From: Candidatus Cloacimonadota bacterium
GTDB lineage: Bacteria > Cloacimonadota > Cloacimonadia > JGIOTU-2
Assembly (NCBI GenBank): GCA_030628975.1
Contig: DAOVPZ010000013.1
Span: forward strand, 1-13,887
Direction: 5' to 3'
Length of the DNA stretch: 13,887 nucleotides
Part shown: positions 1 through 5,780 of the stretch, one piece after another
How the letters are laid out: each line of letters begins with the position of its first letter
Numbering within the stretch: position 1 is the stretch's first letter
The notes under the pieces: generated by a model
Told to the model about the DNA's origin: nothing
Databases searched by the model: none
What the model saw: the letters and a program-made list of their open reading frames with translations, nothing else
Made by a program: the position numbers and the translations under genes

Positions 1-277
1 AAATAATCTCAGCACGAGCTTGAACTGCCATTTCAGCATCTTCTTTTCCATATTGAGTGTCAAGTGGATTTATTCTAATACCTTTTTCAGAATTTCCAAA
101 ATCCACATTTTGTAGGGTATACTTAACAAGTATTCTTGCAGCATCCTTTTCTGAAAGAGCAACTGCATCTTCTAAATCTAATATAACAGTATCAGCAGAA
201 AAGACTGCAATATTTTGTAGAAGATTTGGATTATTACCCGGCATATATAATCTTGTTCGTCGTAATCTATCTTTCAT
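1..277 (-). CDS. citE: Citrate lyase beta subunit (CitE), partial, 3' end beyond the window
   Basis: CitE is the citryl-ACP lyase subunit of citrate lyase. It cleaves citryl-thioester on the acyl carrier protein CitD into oxaloacetate and acetyl-ACP. Only the first 92 codons are present. They fit the HpcH/HpaI-CitE family: RLRRTRLYMPGNNP at 4-17, the LDLEDAV signature at 33-39, EKDAAR at 43-48, and IRINPLDT at 67-74 carrying the conserved Arg. The ATG at 275-277 is chosen because AAGGAGA (minus strand, 281-287) precedes it by 4 nt and the family starts here. Its natural partner citD lies 1.2 kb upstream on the same strand, separated by a REP/RAYT-like element whose palindrome ends 4 nt before this ribosome-binding site. 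I found no convincing promoter of its own. The citrate lyase alpha subunit gene would be expected next, outside the window. Confidence 0.9.
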   Translation of the reverse strand, partial: MKDRLRRTRLYMPGNNPNLLQNIAVFSADTVILDLEDAVALSEKDAARILVKYTLQNVDFGNSEKGIRINPLDTQYGKEDAEMAVQARAEII

Positions 278-291
278 TTTTCTCCTTGCTC

Positions 292-317
292 CATTACCAA
301 GCTGGGGCTTGGTAATG
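292..317. repeat. REP-like palindrome, left copy
   Basis: This is a perfect inverted repeat with 11-bp arms (CATTACCAAGC and GCTTGGTAATG) and a 4-nt TGGG loop. An identical 26-bp copy is at 1317-1342, and both are followed on the plus strand by AGG. The two copies bracket the transposase gene at 761-1300, the arrangement expected for REP sequences around a RAYT. On the citE transcript the hairpin sits immediately 5' of the citE Shine-Dalgarno sequence. Confidence 0.85.
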
Positions 318-585
318 AGGTAATAAGAGTAGGTGCTTGGTAATATATAAATAATTGGTGTTGAGATTGAGTATGATATAATACTCATTCCAATGAGATA
401 AGAAAGTAATGAGGGGGTTATAATACTTTCTCCAGATCATATTTATCATGAATATCATCTTATTCTCTTCATTAACCTAAAGATTTACTCCTCTCTTGAT
501 TGAACAATATATTCTTTTTCTTTTTTCAATCCCGAACACTCCTTTATCTTCAAATGACTAATCTGGATTCTTTCTCTCATCGATC
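318..585. other. Non-coding interior of the REP/RAYT-like element
   Basis: No reading frame here resembles a protein on either strand. Degenerate half-sites of the flanking palindrome occur at about 334-346 (GTGCTTGGTAATA) and about 406-415 (AGTAATGAGG). A small palindrome, CTCATT-CC-AATGAG, lies at 384-397. The stretch looks like decayed REP-type sequence between the left palindrome and the half-site array. Confidence 0.4.
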
Positions 586-718
586 TTTACCAATCCAAAA
601 TACTTCTCTCACTCCTCTTTACCTATCCTTGCTTCCTGCCTTATCTCTCTTTACCAATCCTTGCAACTTCCCGTCTCTCTCTACCAATCCCTGGATCCTT
701 CATTCTCATTACCAATCC
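586..718 (-). repeat. Array of five REP half-sites with about 30-nt spacing
   Basis: Read on the plus strand, the 11-mer TTTACCAATCC or a close variant occurs at 586-596, 618-628 (TTTACCTATCC), 650-660, 680-690 (TCTACCAATCC) and 708-718 (ATTACCAATCC). Start-to-start distances are 32, 32, 30 and 28 nt. The spacers are about 17-21 nt, pyrimidine-rich on the plus strand and different from each other. On the minus strand, which is the transposase sense strand, the unit reads GGATTGGTAAAGAG, like the right arm of the flanking palindromes. The repeat is too short and too variable for a CRISPR. It lies just downstream of the transposase gene. Confidence 0.7.
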
Positions 719-730
719 CCAGATTGGTAA
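709..730. repeat. REP-like palindrome, variant, next to the transposase stop codon
   Basis: This is a perfect inverted repeat, TTACCAATC-CCCA-GATTGGTAA, with 9-bp arms and a 4-nt loop. It shares the TTACCAA core with the 26-bp palindromes but has AT-C in place of the G-C next to the loop. It lies 30 nt downstream of the transposase stop codon and ends the half-site array, so it is probably a REP variant. Confidence 0.75.
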
Positions 731-760
731 AGCAATAACCATAGAAGCCCATGCTTCATA

Positions 761-1300
761 TTACAATTCAATTTCATCAACTTCCATCACATAATCTTTG
801 CCAGCATAGTTTCTTGCACTGGAATAAATCCAATGTTCTGGTTCTGAAACTAAACCTCTTTTTACAGGATTAAAATGTATGTAATTAATCTTCTGATTTA
901 ACATTTTATAACTGCTAATTATTTGAGGATGGCTCCCTTCCTGCCAGACCTGATATTCTGAAACCTTTTTGCTCTTCTTTTTGTAAAATTTCAAAAGATT
1001 CAAAACCCATTTCCGTTTATCAATCCTTAGATTTTTTATTATCTCTTTGGCTGAATAACTTTTCAAGTTCTTAATAATTTTACTAATATTATTTTTAGAA
1101 GAAGTTATAAGATGTAAATGGTTATCCATTATAACATAATAATGAATTTTCAACCTTTGCTCTCTTCTATAGAATTTTAAATTATCTATCATTATATTAC
1201 AATATTTCTTGTTAATAAATATTGGTATCCACTCAACTATACTGAATGTGATAAAATACAATTCTGTAGCACATTTACTAAATTTGTATGAACTTCGCAT
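761..1300 (-). CDS. REP-associated tyrosine transposase-like protein (HUH/Y1 family)
   Basis: This is a 179-residue single-domain HUH endonuclease of the Y1 transposase (IS200-like) superfamily. It has the metal-binding histidine pair in NHLHLI (His61, His63) and the catalytic tyrosine in INYIHFNPVKRGLV (Tyr140). Other RAYT-like marks are VWQEGSHPQ (118-126) and IYSSARNY (158-165). The enzymes nick single-stranded DNA through a 5'-phosphotyrosine. RAYTs are normally single-copy genes flanked by the REP palindromes they recognise, and here matching palindromes lie on both sides. The frame is intact. The ATG at 1298-1300 has no clear Shine-Dalgarno, but a 34-codon frame starting at the duplicated citE start ends 4 nt upstream, so translation may be coupled. 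Length fits the family. An IS200/IS605-type TnpA is less likely, given the sequence type and the absence of a tnpB. Confidence 0.88.
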   Translation of the reverse strand: MRSSYKFSKCATELYFITFSIVEWIPIFINKKYCNIMIDNLKFYRREQRLKIHYYVIMDNHLHLITSSKNNISKIIKNLKSYSAKEIIKNLRIDKRKWVLNLLKFYKKKSKKVSEYQVWQEGSHPQIISSYKMLNQKINYIHFNPVKRGLVSEPEHWIYSSARNYAGKDYVMEVDEIEL

Positions 1301-1316
1301 AAGATTAACTAAGTAG

Positions 1317-1342
1317 CATTACCAAGCTGGGGCTTGGTAATG
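1317..1342. repeat. REP-like palindrome, right copy
   Basis: This is identical over 26 bp to the palindrome at 292-317: 11-bp arms CATTACCAAGC and GCTTGGTAATG around TGGG. It lies 16 nt upstream of the transposase start codon, on the citD side. The two copies are in the same orientation as judged by the loop sequence TGGG. Confidence 0.85.
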
Positions 1343-1355
1343 AGGATAAAAAAGA

Positions 1356-1372
1356 TGGGGCTTGGTAATGAG
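1356..1372 (+). repeat. REP half-site, direct repeat of the palindrome's right arm
   Basis: TGGGGCTTGGTAATGAG at 1356-1372 exactly repeats 1328-1344, the loop plus right arm of the adjacent palindrome, without a left arm. The start-to-start distance is 28 nt, in the range of the spacing in the half-site array at 586-718. Confidence 0.75.
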
Positions 1373-1452
1373 ATATGGAGAATTGAGCTCGTCGTGATCT
1401 ATCTTTCATATTTCTCCCATTATCCTTACAAAGGTTCAGAACCCTCGCAAGG

Positions 1453-1716
1453 CTATACAGCTCTTTTCAATGCACATTCTAAACGAGCACGAATTACCCA
1501 ATCTAATGCTCCATAATCATTCACAATCACACATATATTTTTTAAGTTTCTATCTTTCAAAACTTCACGCACAGTCTTTTCAATCGCTTTCCCAAAAAGT
1601 TTTTTGACTTTACTCTTTATTTCTATTATCATAGATTCAGAAGGGGCAATTGTAACTAAACAATCTGATCTCTCATATTGACCACAACTTGACTCTTCAA
1701 TAATTTGTCCATGCAT
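1453..1716 (-). CDS. citD: Citrate lyase acyl carrier protein (CitD, gamma subunit)
   Basis: CitD is the small acyl carrier subunit of citrate lyase and carries the 2'-(5''-phosphoribosyl)-3'-dephospho-CoA group on a serine near its N-terminus. The match is clearest at the C-terminus, NDYGALDWVIRARLECALKR, which mirrors the GALxxxxRARLxAxxxRA block of known CitD. SDCLVTIAP and LFGKAIEKTVREVL also fit. I chose the ATG at 1714-1716 because AAAGGA lies 6 nt upstream and the N-terminus then has family length. An upstream ATG at 1729-1731 adds MKGKN. The protein has 87 residues, slightly short of the usual 95-100. Oddity: in an ungapped alignment from memory with CitD AGTLESSD, the attachment Ser falls on Arg (CGQYERSD), although a Ser follows it. 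queE lies 25 nt upstream; citE is displaced downstream by the RAYT element. Confidence 0.88.
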   Translation of the reverse strand: MHGQIIEESSCGQYERSDCLVTIAPSESMIIEIKSKVKKLFGKAIEKTVREVLKDRNLKNICVIVNDYGALDWVIRARLECALKRAV

Positions 1717-1741
1717 ATTTTTTCCTTTCATAATTTTTTCT

Positions 1742-2374
1742 TTATACCCCTCTTCGATCTCCCCAAATAATTTTATGTAGTTGTAACTGCATTCTTATAG
1801 GCAATTTCAGCTTCAATATCCATTCTGCCAATATTTTTGGATTCAATTTGGGTATGGCTGGGGAAAAAAGAACCTTAAATTTTAAAAGATTATTTTCCAT
1901 AATTTTTTCTACTGCCCAATCAAAATCTATTCTGTCTGTTAATATGAATTTCACTTCATCTTTTAGATTGAGATAGTTAATATTCTCCCAATTCATTTTA
2001 TCAGACATTTCACTTCCAGGTGTTTTAATATCAACAATTTTTATTACATCCTTGGGAACTTTATCTAATAAGATTGAACCATTAGTTTCTAATAAAACTT
2101 TATATTTATTCTTCAGTAACTTATCAAGAAGTAAGTAAGTATCATTTTGTATAAGTGGCTCACCACCTGTTATTTCTACTAAAGATACCGAATTATATTC
2201 CTTGATTCTTTGTAAAATTTCATCAATAGTGAGTTTAAAGTCCGTTTTATATGCATACTTTGTATCACAATATGAACAACGAAGGTTGCATCCCGAAAGC
2301 CTTATAAAAATACATGGGAGGCCAGAAAATGATGATTCACCTTGAATACTATAGAATATTTCTGACAATTCCAT
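1742..2374 (-). CDS. queE: 7-carboxy-7-deazaguanine synthase (QueE), radical SAM
   Basis: QueE uses S-adenosylmethionine and a [4Fe-4S] cluster to contract 6-carboxytetrahydropterin to 7-carboxy-7-deazaguanine, a step toward queuosine and other 7-deazaguanines. The 210-residue length is usual. Visible features are the N-terminal EIFYSIQGES (5-14) followed by SGLPCIFIRLSGCNLRC, cluster cysteines C29, C33 and C36 (CNLRCSYC, CX3CX2C spacing), the SAM-binding EITGGEPL, and the C-terminal QLHKIIWGDRRGV typical of the family. The ATG at 2372-2374 has no recognisable Shine-Dalgarno; the leader instead holds an AT-rich 7-nt-period repeat (ATTAAAG units, 2383-2410). citD follows closely, so the two are probably co-transcribed although functionally unrelated. 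The next enzyme, QueC, is at 10960-11643 on the other strand. Confidence 0.93.
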   Translation of the reverse strand: MELSEIFYSIQGESSFSGLPCIFIRLSGCNLRCSYCDTKYAYKTDFKLTIDEILQRIKEYNSVSLVEITGGEPLIQNDTYLLLDKLLKNKYKVLLETNGSILLDKVPKDVIKIVDIKTPGSEMSDKMNWENINYLNLKDEVKFILTDRIDFDWAVEKIMENNLLKFKVLFSPAIPKLNPKILAEWILKLKLPIRMQLQLHKIIWGDRRGV

Positions 2375-2502
2375 TTTTAATTATTAAGATTAAAGATTAA
2401 AGATTTGAAAGTTAAATTCCAAAAATAAATAACCTTGTATAACTATAAATAACTTTAATATTTCCAACACTTTAATTTTTCAAGCATTTTAATCTTTATT
2501 AT

Positions 2503-3717
2503 TTAGAAGGGAAGATAATCAAAATGCTTTCTATAGCCTAATTTCTTTTCCACTTTCATTAATATATTCTCGGGATGTCCTATTACAAACATCTTTTGTG
2601 AATTAAATTCAAACAAGTAAAAGTCTTTTGGATTCCATGAGAAATATTTTAGGAAGTCAACTTTTCCAAAAATTGGTTTTCCAAGATATAGAAGTAGTTC
2701 AATGTCTGTTGTATTTATATTTATTAAATTATTATATGGATCTTCTTTTATTGCTTTTGTAATGAGAATGTTTGCATCTTTGTTAATTTCAATCTTACCA
2801 TTATAAGTATGCAACATTAAAGCTTTGGCTGGATTTTCAGTTACCATCTTTAATAACAGGGGATCTGGTATCTGTTTGAATTTCTCTTTTGTATAAAGTA
2901 GTTCTTTTAATATATTGATGCTTCCTGATAAAGTTGAATCAGTGCCTATGCAGAAATTAATATCCAAATCAAAAACAGTTTCAATATCAAGAGTCGTGCC
3001 AAGCAAGAAAATATTAGAATTCGGGCACCAAACAATACTTGCTCCAGTATCACTTACCTTTCTTAACTCAGATTTGGTTAAAGCTGTACAATGAACAAGT
3101 ATTGAATTACTTTTAAGCAATCCCATCTTCTCTAATGTAGAAAATTCTGACTTTGCTGTATTATCTGTGCCTTCTGCAATATGGATGGTAAAAGGGATTT
3201 TGCCATAAGTTTCTTCCATCTCTTCTTGTAAGTCTTTACCACCCCACCAATTTTTTAGAGTAATAGAATGTCCCTGTCGATATTCAGAAATCACTTTTAT
3301 TGGAAAAGCTTTATAATAATCTTCTTTTTGGTTTGGAATATGATCTTGTACAATTGTAACACCAGAAAATATATTTTTATAAACACCTAACATTGCCATC
3401 GATATCCCATTATTTTGTATTAGATCACCAAGACCACTTTTCCAGAACTTACTTCTTTCTAAAACAGGTTTAGATGTTTTCATGTCTTGTACCCATACTG
3501 ATGTATTTTCATAAGGACGATTTGGAGCCCCTTTTGGAACCCAATTGCCAACAAGATGGTCGTGGATATTGATTAATGATGGATATGCCACCAAATCTTT
3601 ACAATCAACAATAATATTATCATCAGATTCTTTAGAAATGATACCATTTGCGATACAAATCCTTCCCAATCCATTTTCTTTCCAGCTTTTTACAACTAAT
3701 AAATTCGAAAGTTCCAT
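2503..3717 (-). CDS. Metal-dependent amidohydrolase, Atz/Trz-type (COG0402)
   Basis: This 404-residue protein belongs to the amidohydrolase superfamily (TIM-barrel hydrolases that deaminate or dechlorinate nucleobases and related rings, with one or two metal ions). The ligand set is complete: HDH (His52, His54), HIAEG (His179), VHCTALT (His209) and IGTDSTLSG (Asp260). SGVTIVQDH (118-126) and WCPNSN (230-235) are further landmarks of the SsnA/MtaD/guanine-deaminase branch. An N-terminal beta-sandwich segment precedes the barrel (VVKSWKENGLGRICIANGII), and a C-terminal one follows (GKIEINKDANILI). The substrate cannot be read from the sequence: S-adenosylhomocysteine or methylthioadenosine deaminase, guanine deaminase and others are all possible. 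It stands alone, 152 nt after the exchanger gene and 128 nt before queE. The ATG at 3715-3717 is the only sensible start. Confidence 0.85.
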   Translation of the reverse strand: MELSNLLVVKSWKENGLGRICIANGIISKESDDNIIVDCKDLVAYPSLINIHDHLVGNWVPKGAPNRPYENTSVWVQDMKTSKPVLERSKFWKSGLGDLIQNNGISMAMLGVYKNIFSGVTIVQDHIPNQKEDYYKAFPIKVISEYRQGHSITLKNWWGGKDLQEEMEETYGKIPFTIHIAEGTDNTAKSEFSTLEKMGLLKSNSILVHCTALTKSELRKVSDTGASIVWCPNSNIFLLGTTLDIETVFDLDINFCIGTDSTLSGSINILKELLYTKEKFKQIPDPLLLKMVTENPAKALMLHTYNGKIEINKDANILITKAIKEDPYNNLININTTDIELLLYLGKPIFGKVDFLKYFSWNPKDFYLFEFNSQKMFVIGHPENILMKVEKKLGYRKHFDYLPF

Positions 3718-3781
3718 AATTTCATCTCTTTATATTAGTTTTTATCATTTTAAAAACTATTAAAAATAAATAGCAACTTTT

Positions 3782-3823
3782 TTTTATTTTTTTTCATTCT
3801 AAAAAAAGAATAAAAAAATAAAA
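3782..3823. terminator. Possible AT-only bidirectional terminator
   Basis: An imperfect inverted repeat pairs TTTTATTTTTTTTCATTCT (3782-3800) with AGAATAAAAAAATAAAA (3807-3823) across six A residues. It lies between the exchanger stop codon (3870) and the amidohydrolase start (3717) and is flanked by T and A runs. The stem has almost no G or C, so termination strength is doubtful. It could equally be low-complexity spacer. Confidence 0.25.
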
Positions 3824-3869
3824 TTTTCGTTAAAGATTTGTTTTTTAATATTAAAAGTATATAGCTTTT

Positions 3870-4823
3870 TCATTTGCGAAACAAGAAAATTATATATAAT
3901 ATATAAGAAGTGAGAAATATAATCCCGTGAAACTTATTGATATTATTTCTTATCTTTGAAAAAATAAAAAACAAGACGGATATTCCAAGACAGACTAACA
4001 TATCATTAATTATACTTGTTTCAAGGGTGATTGGACTAATTGTGGCAGCAATTCCCAATACAAATAAGATATTAAAAATATTACTTCCAATTATATTTCC
4101 AATAGCAATAGAAGTTTTTCCTTTTGTTACTGCTACAATAGATGTGACTATCTCAGGAATAGAGGTTCCCAATGCAACAATAGATATTCCAATCACTTTT
4201 TCACTTACATTCCATATTTCAGCAATTTTAACTGCATTCTCCACAGCAAGATGACCCCCTAAGGCGATTCCAGCAAAACCGATCAATGTAATAAGCAAAT
4301 TTTTAAAAATAGAAATATTCTTGTCCTGATTTTGAACTGTAGAATTTTTCCTATCTTTGACAGCCATCTTTGATAAATATAAAACAAAACCAAGAAAACA
4401 AATTAAAAGAATAATACCTTCTATTCTTGAAATCTTAATTAATTTGTTTTGAATTTGTGAGAAATTAATCATAAAAACAAAAAGTAACACAGTAACAAAT
4501 ATCATAAATGGAGATTCTTTTTTGATTGTACTATCTTCAAAAAATAAAGGTTTTATTAGTGCTGCTATACCAATTGCAAGACATATATTAGCAATATTGC
4601 TTCCAATCACATTTCCTAATGCTATGCCATTGACACCAATAATAGACGCTTTTATACTAACTGCAGCTTCAGGAGCACTTGTGCCAATTGCTGCAAGAGT
4701 TAGTCCTATAAATAACGGTGAAACTCTAAAATACTTTGCAATATTTGAAGCACCGTCAATAAAGAGATCTGCACCTTTGGCTAATAATGCAAAAGAAATC
4801 AATAAAAGTATATAGGTAATCAT
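3870..4823 (-). CDS. CaCA-family sodium/calcium exchanger (YrbG-like)
   Basis: This is a 317-residue integral membrane antiporter of the Ca2+:cation antiporter (CaCA) superfamily, predicted to move Ca2+ or a similar cation against Na+, H+ or K+. It shows the family's two inverted alpha repeats: GTSAPEAAVS (47-56) followed by GNVIGSNIANI (70-80), and GTSIPEIVTS (219-228) followed by GNIIGSNIFNI (242-252). The ion-binding acidic residues correspond to Glu52 and Glu224. About ten hydrophobic segments are visible, with a hydrophilic central loop at about 152-172. The start lies 4 nt after the stop of the upstream metallo-beta-lactamase gene, implying translational coupling. Length is normal for bacterial YrbG-type exchangers. 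Ion specificity is not determinable from sequence alone. Confidence 0.92.
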   Translation of the reverse strand: MITYILLLISFALLAKGADLFIDGASNIAKYFRVSPLFIGLTLAAIGTSAPEAAVSIKASIIGVNGIALGNVIGSNIANICLAIGIAALIKPLFFEDSTIKKESPFMIFVTVLLFVFMINFSQIQNKLIKISRIEGIILLICFLGFVLYLSKMAVKDRKNSTVQNQDKNISIFKNLLITLIGFAGIALGGHLAVENAVKIAEIWNVSEKVIGISIVALGTSIPEIVTSIVAVTKGKTSIAIGNIIGSNIFNILFVLGIAATISPITLETSIINDMLVCLGISVLFFIFSKIRNNINKFHGIIFLTSYILYIIFLFRK

Positions 4824-4827
4824 ATTT

Positions 4828-5616
4828 TTAGACTTCTATCCAATTTGTAGGATGATTTTGGTTTGCGATATAAAGGTTACAATCGGATTCTCTTTCTTTT
4901 AAAATTTTCACCATTTCAGCTTCTGCAATTTCAGGCTCATTGTTTTCTTCACTCAAATGAGCTAAGATAATATTTTTCAAACCGGGATGGATAATTTCAT
5001 TTATTAATTCACAAGCTTGTAAGTTGGAAAGATGACCATTTTTGCTTTTGATCCTTTGTTTTAACCACCATTCATAAGGACCATTTATGAGTTTATTAAA
5101 ATCATGATTGCTTTCCAGAATAATTGAAGAAGGATTTTTTAGTTTTTCTTTAACCAACTTTGTAGGATATCCAAGGTCAGTTAGAATTATTAGTTTACCT
5201 ATCGAATCCCTTTCAGAAATTTTAAAGCAAGTATTATCTACACAGTCATGAGGAACCGAGAAAGGTTCTATCAGAAATTCATTAAAAGTAAAAGGTTTAC
5301 CATTAACAAATAATCTTACATCTTCAATTCTGCCAAGATTGTAATTTTTGGCTTGAAAAGTTAACTGATTAATAAATAGCGGAATTTCTAATTTTCTTAC
5401 AACAGGTCCAGCACCCTTTATATGATCATAGTGTTCATGAGTAATAAATAAAGCTTTTATTGAGCTTTCATTTACACCAACTTGATTCAGTTTATCTAAT
5501 ATTTGTTTGCAAGAAAGTCCTGCATCAATTAAAATATTCGTCTTACTGCCAGCAACCAATATTGAATTTCCTTTGCTACCACTTGCTAAAATACAAACTT
5601 TCATCTGAATACTCAT
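4828..5616 (-). CDS. Metallo-beta-lactamase fold hydrolase, YycJ/WalJ type
   Basis: This is a 262-residue cytoplasmic hydrolase of the metallo-beta-lactamase superfamily. It begins KVCILASGSKGNSILV and NILIDAG, as YycJ/WalJ proteins do. The dinuclear metal site is complete: THEHYDH (His60, His62, Asp64, His65), His123 in VPHD, Asp147 in LTDLG and His220 in LAHLSEENN. ILESNHD and GHLSN are further family motifs. YycJ-type proteins are thought to be nucleases or phosphodiesterases, and some act with cell-wall regulation in Firmicutes; the substrate here is unknown. The ATG at 5614-5616 lacks a clear Shine-Dalgarno, and an in-frame ATG four codons later (MKVCIL) is an alternative. It is the first gene of a pair with the exchanger. 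A TTGACA on the minus strand at 5656-5661 may be its -35 box, but no good -10 is correctly spaced. Confidence 0.9.
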   Translation of the reverse strand: MSIQMKVCILASGSKGNSILVAGSKTNILIDAGLSCKQILDKLNQVGVNESSIKALFITHEHYDHIKGAGPVVRKLEIPLFINQLTFQAKNYNLGRIEDVRLFVNGKPFTFNEFLIEPFSVPHDCVDNTCFKISERDSIGKLIILTDLGYPTKLVKEKLKNPSSIILESNHDFNKLINGPYEWWLKQRIKSKNGHLSNLQACELINEIIHPGLKNIILAHLSEENNEPEIAEAEMVKILKERESDCNLYIANQNHPTNWIEV

Positions 5617-5740
5617 TCATTAATTTTGCTTGAGAATTTTAAAATTGGTTTTTATTGTCAATGTAAATATAAGAGAAGGAGTAATTATTCTAATCCTATT
5701 TTTTAACTATTATTATAATGGGAAATAATGAAAACAAAGT

Positions 5741-5758
5741 CATCTTGGCTTCAAGATG
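5741..5758 (-). terminator. Probable intrinsic terminator after the GT2 gene
   Basis: On the minus strand a perfect hairpin, CATCTTG-AAGC-CAAGATG, begins 22 nt after the glycosyltransferase stop codon. It is followed by the T-rich ACTTTGTTTTC. Stem (7 bp), tetraloop and T-tract fit a weak rho-independent terminator that would end the dusB-GT2 transcript and separate it from the metallo-beta-lactamase/exchanger pair. Confidence 0.5.
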
Positions 5759-5780
5759 TCTCTACGAAATTTGAAATATC

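Larger units (their letters stand above)
1305..1409 (-). pseudogene. Duplicated 5' fragment of citE, running into REP sequence
   Basis: On the minus strand the segment around 1386-1416 repeats the citE translation start: GGAGAAA, then one variable base, then ATGAAAGATAGAT, one variable base, and ACGACGA. Both copies thus encode MKDRxRR. After that the frame leaves citE and reads through the REP palindrome, giving 34 residues before TAA at 1305-1307. It lies 43 nt downstream of the citD stop, where an intact citDE operon would place citE. I read it as the original citE start, cut off by insertion, or as a duplicate made during insertion. The few mismatches with the intact copy show the event is not recent. 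A role as a translated leader for the transposase is possible. Confidence 0.65.

Noticed and set aside
57..323. Plus-strand frame opposite the left edge.
   Set aside because: It is the antisense of citE, whose minus-strand frame has family motifs and a ribosome-binding site.
586..730. CRISPR array suggested by direct repeats at about 30-nt spacing.
   Set aside because: The repeats are only about 11 nt, vary between units, match the REP palindromes next door, and there are no cas genes.
500..730. 76-codon open frame on the plus strand.
   Set aside because: Its residues come from the half-site array and pyrimidine-rich spacers (repeated SL, TNP and LS runs); there is no ribosome-binding site and no resemblance to a protein.
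1453..1716. QueD, expected next to queE.
   Set aside because: The residues match CitD (GALDWVIRARLE) and lack the QueD zinc histidines and catalytic Cys.
3545..4815. Several plus-strand frames of 70-105 codons (3545-3763, 3937-4254, 4522-4815).
   Set aside because: They are antisense shadows of the amidohydrolase and exchanger genes, without ribosome-binding sites or family motifs.
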